A stretch of DNA of 47,368 nucleotides. Origin: Candidatus Amesbacteria bacterium RIFCSPLOWO2_01_FULL_49_25 (GTDB lineage: Bacteria > Patescibacteriota > Microgenomatia > CAZETR01 > Amesbacteraceae). The position numbers and the translations under genes were made by a program. Below are positions 27,783 to 35,842 of the stretch, one piece after another (within the stretch, counting starts at the first letter, position 1; each line of letters begins with the position of its first letter). Location of the stretch: positions 1-47,368 of the forward strand of contig MEXP01000024.1 in the NCBI GenBank assembly GCA_001773725.1. The letters run 5' to 3'. Below the pieces are notes generated by a model that saw only the letters and a list, made by a program, of their open reading frames with translations, did no database searches and was not told where the DNA came from.

Positions 27783-28630
27783 ATCCCTGTTTCCCCCTTC
27801 TTCCGGCGCCTGGCCAGCAAAACCGCCAGCACTAACAGCGGAATCAAAATCGCTCCGCAAAGACCGGCAACCAATTGGCCCCAGTCTTTAAATATCGCCG
27901 GAAGAAATACGTTCAACCCCAGCCCCCCATCGAGGTACCACTTGTCCCCTTGAACCTGCGGTTTGTGCCCGGGCACCACGGTGGGTGTCTGGGTCGGGGT
28001 CGACGTGCTAGTCGGCGTCGGTGAAGAAAAAACTTGAACCGTCGACGTGATTGCCGGCACCGGGGTGGTGACAACTTGCGTCACCGTAAAAACAGTCCCC
28101 GGGCCAACCGTAGGCGTCGGAGTCGGCGTTGCCGTCTCCTCAATTTCTTCACAATCTTCCTCACAATCCCCACCGGGCACATCTGTTTCTGCAGAAGTCG
28201 GATCGGGCGTCCGCGTGCTCGGGGGTTCCGTCGGGATTTCCGTCGGATCGGGCGTCCGCGTCGCTTTGTGCTCTTCGGTCGGAACTGGCGTCCGCGTGCT
28301 CGGGGGTTCCGTCGGGTTTTCCGTCGGATCGGGCGTTTCAGTGATCGACTCTGGAGTCTCCGTCACTTCGGGGATTGGGCATAGCCCCTCTTCCCATTCC
28401 GGGTTAGGCTTTTGCCCTTCCTCAAAGTACCGCTCCTGGCAGTCCCCGTTCCCCAGAAAGTGATGGTACCACCCGGGGGTGGTTGAGGGCTGCGGAGGAT
28501 CCGCGTTCACAACTGCTACGTTTAAAATCACCCCTACTGCGGCCGCAATCACAATGAAGGACCGAAATCCTTCGACGATGCGGTTATTCTTTTTAATCCC
28601 CTTGATTATGTCCAGTAAACTAGCGTTCAT
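27770..28630 (-). CDS. Membrane-anchored Pro/Thr-rich surface protein
   Basis: N-terminal hydrophobic segment; repeats TETPDPTENPTEPPSTRTPVPT / TRTPDPTEIPTEPPSTRTPDPT; C-terminal TM then RRRKK; GGAG RBS. Confidence 0.8.
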   Translation of the reverse strand: MNASLLDIIKGIKKNNRIVEGFRSFIVIAAAVGVILNVAVVNADPPQPSTTPGWYHHFLGNGDCQERYFEEGQKPNPEWEEGLCPIPEVTETPESITETPDPTENPTEPPSTRTPVPTEEHKATRTPDPTEIPTEPPSTRTPDPTSAETDVPGGDCEEDCEEIEETATPTPTPTVGPGTVFTVTQVVTTPVPAITSTVQVFSSPTPTSTSTPTQTPTVVPGHKPQVQGDKWYLDGGLGLNVFLPAIFKDWGQLVAGLCGAILIPLLVLAVLLARRRKKGETGISAS

Positions 28631-28642
28631 TTCGAATTCTCC

Positions 28643-28714
28643 TTAGCTCCTATCCGTGGTCGTAATGACCTTTCCTTTTTTCGTCCGCTTCTTACCTGAG
28701 GATGTCGTTTCCAC
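28643..28714 (-). CDS. 23-aa basic peptide ORF upstream of the surface protein
   Basis: GTG start after AAAGGAGGTGAGAAAA; METTSSGKKRTKKGKVITTTDRS*. Confidence 0.45.
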   Translation of the reverse strand: METTSSGKKRTKKGKVITTTDRS

Positions 28715-28967
28715 TTTTCTCACCTCCTTTCGGTGTGAGAAAAAAACGGATTCCGAAATCTGAAAGGGATTGTCCCTAACGCCATGTTTTTGAATAGCTT
28801 CTCTGCTATCCCTATTGGCTTTCTACTTTTCTCTCATCTTCTTTTGGATTTTCTCTCCCAACACCTCGCAAAGCGGGGTCCTATAGGAAGTTAGCTGACC
28901 ATGAGGGTCAACCATCCGCAAAAGATTCGACAAAAAAGCTTCGAGTCAACAAGACTAAAAAGTGGGG

Positions 28968-29087
28968 TGTGATTTTTTAGTTCCAACAGTCACATTTTTT
29001 TGGGACTGTGGGCCATCGCCAAAGGCAAGAGGTGCCTTATAGTTGGCGATGACTGGTCCGCATAAGCGGGCCGCAGCTAAAATCACA
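28968..29087. ncRNA. Candidate multi-helix structured RNA, strand unresolved
   Basis: Closing stem TGTGATTTTTTAG/CTAAAATCACA encloses ACAGTC/GACTGT, CATCGCCAA/TTGGCGATG (with AGGCA/TGCCT inside) and GGTCCGC-ATAA-GCGGGCC. Confidence 0.6.
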
Positions 29088-29122
29088 TACTCTCCAATTG
29101 AGAGCACATAAGATTGAAATAG

Positions 29123-29263
29123 TTGACCAAAGAAGACTTACTAAAAATTGGCAAAGTTGTAAACGAAGCTATCGATTCCCGTGTATCAGGAATTATCGAC
29201 AAACGTGTTCCTGGAATTGTAGAAAAGCAACTCACACCCATCAAAAAACAACTTCAATCCTAA
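29123..29263 (+). CDS. Small coiled-coil-like protein (46 aa, TTG start)
   Basis: MTKEDLLKIGKVVNEAIDSRVSGIIDKRVPGIVEKQLTPIKKQLQS*. Confidence 0.5.
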   Translation: MTKEDLLKIGKVVNEAIDSRVSGIIDKRVPGIVEKQLTPIKKQLQS

Positions 29264-29387
29264 GTGCTCCCAACTGGAGTTCATCCAATATCCAAAAGAT
29301 CTCTATTTTTAATGTGCTAGAATTAAAAAAGGTCTATATTCTAGGATAGCATACAAGCTATTTGTAGAATCACTAGAATACTCCTAT

Positions 29388-29416
29388 AGGATACCATAAA
29401 CTACAGGCTTTGTCAA
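29388..29416 (-). promoter_or_regulatory. Minus-strand sigma70-like promoter reading into the RNA-rich locus
   Basis: TTGACA-N17-TATCCT. Confidence 0.5.
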
Positions 29417-29441
29417 GAGGTCTAAGTGCTACAATAACTTT

Positions 29442-31580
29442 ATGGATTTAACTGTTCTCTCGCTTCGTGTCCCCCGCGAATCCGAAAACACTCCCGAGCA
29501 GACAGCCCAGCTTTTAGCCTCCCTGGCCAAAGCCGCCCAGAAGGGCACCCACATCAGCCTGGAAGTGACTCTGGAAACCGGCCAAATCACCTTCGCCGCG
29601 GTCTACCCCAAATCACTGCACACCTTCATCCAATCCCAGCTTCTGGCCACCTACCCCGATGTGATCATGACTGAAATAAAAGATTACTTGCATAATTGGC
29701 TCATTGAAAAAAACATTGATTTGAGCATAATTCGCCAAGCTTACGCCACCTACTTTCCTCTGCGGGACTACGCCGATTTCAAAGAAGTCGACCCCATGCT
29801 TCCCCTTTTGGGAGTTCTCTCCAAAGCCAGGACGCAGGACAAGATCCTAGTCCAGTTCGTGCTCACACCTGCTCCTTCCTCCGTGCAAAGACAAGCCTAC
29901 ATCTACACCCACCCCAACTCGCCAGCTGGCGAATACAAAGACAAACCCATAATCGAAGGCAAAAAGCTCATCGAAGACAAACTCTCCCAGCCCTTAGTCG
30001 GCGTCTCCATCCATTTTGCCGCTTCCCGGCCCGAATTGCTCCACGATCTCACCGGAGCCATCTCTGTTCTCAACAGACCCGACGGCAACTCCCTTATTAG
30101 GGGCAGATTATGGTCTTGGCAGCGCCGCAATCTCTGGCACAGCATCTACGAACGCATCCCGTTCAGAAGCTTCTTTTCCCCCCTGCCCGTTTTAAACGTC
30201 ATGGAACTCTCCTCGCTCTGGCATCTCCCTGGTGTCTACACCAAGCTCCCCAACGTCGCCTGGGCTCCCAGTTCATCGTTTGTCGAAGCTCCCGAAAACC
30301 TGCCGGTTTACTCCCCCAGCGATGAACAAAGTAACCAAGTAACTAATAACCAGGTCAATTTCTTCGCCAAAACGGTATTTCGAAATCAAGAAACCATCTT
30401 TGGCCTCAAGCTTACCGATCGCTTGCGCCACGTTTATATCCTGGGCAAGTCAGGCACCGGCAAATCCACTTTACTGGAAAACATGGCCGTAGACGACTTC
30501 AAAAAGGGCAGGGGAGTCGCCTTCATCGATCCCCACGGTGACGCCTGCGACAATCTCCTCGATTACATTCCCTCTTCACGCATCAATGACGTCATTTTCT
30601 TCAACCCCTCGGATCGCGAACACCCTATTCATTTAAATATTTTGGAGTCATCCTCACCTGAAAACGCCGAGCTGGTTGCCTCCGGCATTGTCTCCATTTT
30701 CCACAAGCTTTACGGCCACTCCTGGGGCCCCCGCCTCGAATATATTTTACGAAATACCCTTCTCACCCTCACGGCCATCTCCGGCTCCACTCTCCCAGAC
30801 GTCGTCCGCATGCTCACCGATACGGCGTTCAGGAAAAAAATCTACCCCCAGCTCACAAATCTTCAGCTCCTGGACTTTTGGAAAAACGAGTTCGACCGCC
30901 TGGAAGAAAAAACCAGGACCGAGCAAATTTCCTCGATATTAAACAAGGTTGGTCAATTCGTTTCCTCTCCCCTTATCCAAAACGTCATCTCTCACCCCCG
31001 TTCAACTCTCAATCTAGAAGATGTCTTAAACTCCGGCAAAATCTTGATCGCCAACCTTTCCCAAGGCAAGCTCGGCGAAGACAACTCCGCCCTCCTGGGA
31101 GCCATGCTCATAACCAAGCTCCAGCTGGCAGCCATGTCCCGAGTCGATACTCCAATCGAAAAACGCTCGCCCTTTTTTCTCTATGTCGACGAGTTTCAAA
31201 ACTTTGCCACCGAGTCATTCATAAAAATCCTCTCCGAATCCCGCAAGTACGGCCTGGGGCTTACCCTGGCCAATCAGTACATTGCCCAGATCCCGGAGCC
31301 AATTCAAAAAGCCATTTTCGGCAACGTCGGCACCGTCATCTCTTTCGTATTAGGCTCAGAAGACGCCCGGATTATGGAAGCCGAGTTTGGCACCAAATTT
31401 ACTCGCGACTCTCTCGTTTCCCTTCAAAAGCACAACATTGCCCTCAAAATGACCGTCGACGGCGCCGTCACTCAACCATTTCTAGCTGCCACCCTGCCTC
31501 CACTCAAATCCAAAAATCTCAACCGCACCAAAGTTATTGCCCAGTCCCGCTCGCGCTGGTCGCGTAAAACCTCCAAATAG
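29442..31580 (+). CDS. TraD/VirD4-like conjugation-type ATPase
   Basis: Walker A ILGKSGTGKSTLLENM, GVAFIDPHGDACDNLL, Walker B-like FFLYVDEFQNFATESF; TACAAT-N6-ATG. Confidence 0.88.
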   Translation: MDLTVLSLRVPRESENTPEQTAQLLASLAKAAQKGTHISLEVTLETGQITFAAVYPKSLHTFIQSQLLATYPDVIMTEIKDYLHNWLIEKNIDLSIIRQAYATYFPLRDYADFKEVDPMLPLLGVLSKARTQDKILVQFVLTPAPSSVQRQAYIYTHPNSPAGEYKDKPIIEGKKLIEDKLSQPLVGVSIHFAASRPELLHDLTGAISVLNRPDGNSLIRGRLWSWQRRNLWHSIYERIPFRSFFSPLPVLNVMELSSLWHLPGVYTKLPNVAWAPSSSFVEAPENLPVYSPSDEQSNQVTNNQVNFFAKTVFRNQETIFGLKLTDRLRHVYILGKSGTGKSTLLENMAVDDFKKGRGVAFIDPHGDACDNLLDYIPSSRINDVIFFNPSDREHPIHLNILESSSPENAELVASGIVSIFHKLYGHSWGPRLEYILRNTLLTLTAISGSTLPDVVRMLTDTAFRKKIYPQLTNLQLLDFWKNEFDRLEEKTRTEQISSILNKVGQFVSSPLIQNVISHPRSTLNLEDVLNSGKILIANLSQGKLGEDNSALLGAMLITKLQLAAMSRVDTPIEKRSPFFLYVDEFQNFATESFIKILSESRKYGLGLTLANQYIAQIPEPIQKAIFGNVGTVISFVLGSEDARIMEAEFGTKFTRDSLVSLQKHNIALKMTVDGAVTQPFLAATLPPLKSKNLNRTKVIAQSRSRWSRKTSK

Positions 31581-32226
31581 TCGCTTTATCCCGCAAAGAC
31601 GTAATCAAGCTTTGAATCGCTGTTTGAAATTTTTCCTCTCGCAGGGCCGCTTTGGCTTCTTCGATCTTTTTCTCTTGGCTGTATTCTTTGGGGAAAAAGC
31701 TGTCATTATCCTTTACGTACTTTTGTGCTTCCTCACTCGCCACCTCTGTCTCCGATGCCAGCGCCTTCTCTAGACTCAGCTGCAATTTCACTTGACCCTT
31801 AAACCCGTCCAAAGTCATTCCCCTATCCGCCAACAGCTTCTCCAGGTCCTGCCCATCCAGACTCTTCTTCACTTCTTCAATTTTGGCCTCCAGATCACTA
31901 TCCGCAACCGTCACCCCACGCTTTTCAATCTCTGCCGCCAATAAATCCTGGGTAATCAGACCATCAATTGCTCCGGGCCCCTGGGATTTAAAAACCAACC
32001 TATCTACCTCAAACCGATAAATGGGCCGGTAATTCACCATCGCCGCCACCGGCCAGCTATCCGTCTTGTACCAGTACATACCCATCACCGCTAGCATCGC
32101 TGCGGCTCCGGCCGCAAACCACCCCCACTTTTTCTTCTTATCGTCTCCCACACTCTCCACGAGTGCCGGCTCAGCCGCTCCCGTCATCTCCTCATTCGTG
32201 ACTTCTATTCTCTTTCTTGCCGCCAT
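31534..32226 (-). CDS. Membrane-anchored SurA N-terminal domain-like protein
   Basis: TM followed by VDRLVFKSQGPGAIDGLITQDLLAAEIEKRGVTVADSDLEAKIEEVKKSL. Confidence 0.7.
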   Translation of the reverse strand: MAARKRIEVTNEEMTGAAEPALVESVGDDKKKKWGWFAAGAAAMLAVMGMYWYKTDSWPVAAMVNYRPIYRFEVDRLVFKSQGPGAIDGLITQDLLAAEIEKRGVTVADSDLEAKIEEVKKSLDGQDLEKLLADRGMTLDGFKGQVKLQLSLEKALASETEVASEEAQKYVKDNDSFFPKEYSQEKKIEEAKAALREEKFQTAIQSLITSLRDKATIWRFYATSASGTGQ

Positions 32227-32254
32227 CCTGCTATGCTAACATAAAGACTGCAAA

Positions 32255-32647
32255 ATGTCTCACCCCAACTGGCTGGACCGTCTGCGCGCCCGGTACAACC
32301 CATCCTATCTTTACCCTGGGCAAGTCGGCATCAACTTCGGCCCCATCACCGCCGGCATCATCCATCTTTCACCCTCCAACAAAGAAATTATCTGGAACGT
32401 AGTCGACTACCGCCAGCTCAAAAAAGGCAGTTTGCTCAAATTTTTAGGCTATGCCCATCAACTCCGTGTTGGCCCCAGCTTAGAAAAATATACCTCAATT
32501 TTCGAAACCATCCAAGCCATTTCCGACTTCCCCGTAAATGCGGGCGATGTTTTAGCCGTCTCGCCTTCGGATCGCAAAGCTATCGCTCCTGCTCCAACCG
32601 AGCCAACCCCCCCCACAGTCCAGCTCTATGGCCCAAACGAGCCTTGA
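32255..32647 (+). CDS. Hypothetical protein
   Basis: 130-aa ORF, convergent overlap with ROK gene. Confidence 0.6.
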   Translation: MSHPNWLDRLRARYNPSYLYPGQVGINFGPITAGIIHLSPSNKEIIWNVVDYRQLKKGSLLKFLGYAHQLRVGPSLEKYTSIFETIQAISDFPVNAGDVLAVSPSDRKAIAPAPTEPTPPTVQLYGPNEP

Positions 32648-33383
32648 CAATTTTCGGTACCCAGGGCGTCATTTTCAATCTTTTGCTTACCTCCACCCTC
32701 AGGCTTCCCCAGTCCACCCTGTCTGCCATCGCCCCGCCCAGCACCACCAAACCCGGCGACCACATCAAGGTAATATTTATTATTCCCGCCGCCAAATTCC
32801 CCAGCCACTCCTGCCAAACAGCCTTATCATCCATCTCTTCCGGCCTCTTGCCAAACCTTACCTCGATACTCCTCCCCCCAATCAAATCCTCAAGTGTCTT
32901 CCCAGGGATCTGAACAATCTGTTGACCAGGCTCATACCCAAAAACGTTAGCGTCAATCCTCTTATCCACCACTCTGGCTCCGCCCACCCCTGTTCCAATC
33001 GCCAGATACGCGACAATTCTCTCCTCTACCCCCGCTCCGTATACCGCCTCACCCACAGCCCCCAAAGCCGCGTCATTCTCCAAAGTCAACCTTGTCCGCC
33101 AGGCTTTTTCTAAATCCTTCTTTATCGGCTTATGCTCCCAGCCGCTCAAATTGGGCGATCTCAAAAGTTCCGACTTATCACTGTTCCACATCCCCGCCAC
33201 CCCTCCAGCTGCCCGCTCAATTAGTTCTCCATTGGCCAACTTCAATCCCAAATCAACCAAAGTTTTTACCCCGCTCTTGTAATCGCCTTCAGTTTTAGCC
33301 TCAGCTATCTCGTCTATCTTTCCCGGTTCCCGACTCACACCTACCCGGGTCTTGCTCCCCCCCACATCAAATACCACATCCAT
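32580..33383 (-). CDS. ROK family sugar kinase / regulator
   Basis: MDVVFDVGGSKTRVGVS, LENDAALGAVGEAVYGAG, YLAIGTGVGGARVV. Confidence 0.85.
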   Translation of the reverse strand: MDVVFDVGGSKTRVGVSREPGKIDEIAEAKTEGDYKSGVKTLVDLGLKLANGELIERAAGGVAGMWNSDKSELLRSPNLSGWEHKPIKKDLEKAWRTRLTLENDAALGAVGEAVYGAGVEERIVAYLAIGTGVGGARVVDKRIDANVFGYEPGQQIVQIPGKTLEDLIGGRSIEVRFGKRPEEMDDKAVWQEWLGNLAAGIINITLMWSPGLVVLGGAMADRVDWGSLRVEVSKRLKMTPWVPKIVKARLGHRAGLWGGLARLEQER

Positions 33384-33479
33384 CACTTCATAATAGCACA
33401 TCCCCAAGTGCCGTCCACCCGGCACTTACACCCACCTCCTCCTTGATTTACCCTCCAATTACCATCAATATAAATTTGA

Positions 33480-34652
33480 ATGCCCACTCGGGTACTTATG
33501 ATTGGTTGGGAACTCCCGCCTCACAATAGCGGCGGCCTGGGCGTAGCCAGCCTGGGGTTGGCCAAAGCCTTATCGTCCAGATTATCTCTCACCTTTCTCC
33601 TGCCTCATCATCTAGATGTCGTTTCCACGCCTTTCCCGGTTCTGTTTTCCAACCTATCCGAAATCAATCTCCTCATCACACCTTACTCCACCCGCACCTT
33701 CACCCAGACTGACAACACTTTTTTCTCAGATCTCCTCTCCCAAGTCTACAAGTACGCCGCCGCCGCCAAAAAAATTGCCTCAAAGCTTCAATTTGACCTC
33801 ATTCATGTCCACGACTGGCTGACAATTCCCGCCGGGCTGGCTGTCAAAAACGTCTGCAACAAACCCCTCGTCATCCACGTACACGCCACCGAATTCGACA
33901 GAAGTGGGGGATTGGGTGCCAACCCGGTAGTCTACGCTATAGAAAAAGCCGGATTCGACGCAGCCGACGCCGTAATAGCCATCAGCAACTACGTCAAAGG
34001 CATGCTGGTTACCCGCTACAGCGTAGACCCCAAAAAAATCTTCGTCGTCCACAACGGCATCGACGCCGCCGATTATTCCTCGACTTCCGGCCCGATTGCC
34101 TTCCTCCAAACCGCCAAATCTGCGGGTCACAAAATAGTCCTCTACGTAGGGCGCATTACTATACAAAAAGGTATCGATCATCTCCTGAATGCCGCCCAAA
34201 AAGTCATCACCCATTTCCCCAAAGTCTTCTTTGTCATCGCCGGATCGGGCGACATGGAAGGCCAAGTCATTTCTCAAGCCGCCTCTATGGGCATCTCCCA
34301 GCATTTTCTCTTCCCAGGTTTTGTCCGTGGACCGCAGCTGAATGATCTCTTTAGAAGCGCCGATTTATTTGTCCTCCCTTCAGTTTCAGAGCCCTTCGGA
34401 TTGGTCCCCCTGGAAGCCATCGTCAACGGCACCCCGGCTCTGATTTCCAAGCAATCCGGCGTATCCGAAGTATTATCACACGCCCTCAAAGTCGACTTTT
34501 GGGATACCGAAGAGATGGCCAATCAAATATTGGCCGTCCTCAATTACTCCTCACTTCCTCAAACTCTCATCGCCGAAAGTTCCCGCGAAGTCGACCGTCT
34601 TACCTGGGTCGCGGCCGCCGACAAAGTTATCAACCTTTACAATCAACTATGA
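33480..34652 (+). CDS. Glycosyltransferase family 4 / glycogen synthase-like
   Basis: GWELPPHNSGGLGVASLGLAKAL, DLIHVHDWLT, VLYVGRITIQKGIDHLL, SVSEPFGLVPLEAI. Confidence 0.9.
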   Translation: MPTRVLMIGWELPPHNSGGLGVASLGLAKALSSRLSLTFLLPHHLDVVSTPFPVLFSNLSEINLLITPYSTRTFTQTDNTFFSDLLSQVYKYAAAAKKIASKLQFDLIHVHDWLTIPAGLAVKNVCNKPLVIHVHATEFDRSGGLGANPVVYAIEKAGFDAADAVIAISNYVKGMLVTRYSVDPKKIFVVHNGIDAADYSSTSGPIAFLQTAKSAGHKIVLYVGRITIQKGIDHLLNAAQKVITHFPKVFFVIAGSGDMEGQVISQAASMGISQHFLFPGFVRGPQLNDLFRSADLFVLPSVSEPFGLVPLEAIVNGTPALISKQSGVSEVLSHALKVDFWDTEEMANQILAVLNYSSLPQTLIAESSREVDRLTWVAAADKVINLYNQL

Positions 34653-35842
34653 CTTCCGTCTGTTTATACTTCCAAGTCCACCAGCCTTGGCGTCTGAAAA
34701 AATATCGCTTTTTTGATATCGGCGCCGACCATCTCTATTTCAACGACACTTCAGACACCAGCCGCAATAATCTCCAAGTTTTGCAAAAAGTCGCCTCCAA
34801 GTGCTATCTGCCCACCAACAAAATACTCCTGGATCTCCTCCAAAGATATCCCCAGTTCAAGGTCAGTTTCTCCTACTCCGGCATACTCCTCGAACAGCTT
34901 GAATCTCACCTTCCCGAAGTACTCAAATCTTTTCAGGATCTATCCAAAACCGGTCAGGTAGAAATTTTGGCCGAAACATATTACCACTCTCTCTCGTTTC
35001 TCTATTCCAAAGAAGAATTCCGCTCTCAAGTTCAACTTCAAACCGACAAAATCCGTCAATTATTCAAAACCAAGCCGTCCGTATTCAGAAATACTGAACT
35101 CATTTACAACAACGATTTGGCGGCAGAGGCACAAAGTCTAGGCTTCAAAGCCATTTTGGCCGAGGGTGTAGACAATATTTTGGGCTGGCGCAGTCCCAAT
35201 TTTATTTACCAGCCGCCCGCGGGAGACATCAAACTTCTCCTCAAAAACTACCGTCTCGCCGACGATATAGCTTTCCGCTTTTCCGAAAAAAGCTGGTCCG
35301 AGTACCCGCTCACTGCCCCAAAATTTGCCTCCTGGATCAATGATATCAACGGCTCAGGGGACATCATCAATCTCTTTATGGACTATGAGACTTTTGGTGA
35401 ACATCAATGGGCAGACACCGGTATCTTCGAGTTTTTAAAAAGCCTGCCCGGAGAAATTCTCAAACACCCGGACAACTCCTTCGTCACCCCCAGCGAGGCG
35501 GCCAAACGCTTTCCCGCCCGGGGTACCTTGGACATTCCCCACTATATTTCCTGGGCCGACGTCGAGCGGGATCTATCCGCCTGGACTGGCAACTCCATGC
35601 AGCAGGAAGCCCTCAAAAACCTATATTCTCTAGAAAAAAACATCCTGACCACCCAAAACCGGCAGCTGATAACCGACTGGCGCCGTCTCCAGACTTCCGA
35701 CCATTTCTATTACATGTGCACCAAATGGTTCGCCGACGGCGACGTTCACAAGTACTTCAACCCGCACTTATCCCCATACGAAGCCTTTATCTCTTTTATG
35801 AACGCTTTACAGGATCTCAAATTGAGAATACAGCATGGCTAG
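34649..35842 (+). CDS. GH57 family glycoside hydrolase (alpha-amylase-like)
   Basis: VCLYFQVHQPWRLKKYRFFDIG; FRNTELIYNNDLAAEAQSLGFKAILAEGVD; MDYETFGEHQW; ATGA overlap with the preceding gene. Confidence 0.9.
   Translation: MTSVCLYFQVHQPWRLKKYRFFDIGADHLYFNDTSDTSRNNLQVLQKVASKCYLPTNKILLDLLQRYPQFKVSFSYSGILLEQLESHLPEVLKSFQDLSKTGQVEILAETYYHSLSFLYSKEEFRSQVQLQTDKIRQLFKTKPSVFRNTELIYNNDLAAEAQSLGFKAILAEGVDNILGWRSPNFIYQPPAGDIKLLLKNYRLADDIAFRFSEKSWSEYPLTAPKFASWINDINGSGDIINLFMDYETFGEHQWADTGIFEFLKSLPGEILKHPDNSFVTPSEAAKRFPARGTLDIPHYISWADVERDLSAWTGNSMQQEALKNLYSLEKNILTTQNRQLITDWRRLQTSDHFYYMCTKWFADGDVHKYFNPHLSPYEAFISFMNALQDLKLRIQHG

Noticed and set aside
28968-29087. Assignment to tmRNA, SRP RNA, RNase P RNA or 6S RNA
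   Set aside because: Signature sequences of those RNAs are not visible; left as an unknown candidate.
28640-29440. Second hammerhead that would release a circular RNA
   Set aside because: I looked for another CTGATGA/GAAAC pair on both strands of this region and found none, so a retrozyme/viroid-like monomer is not supported.
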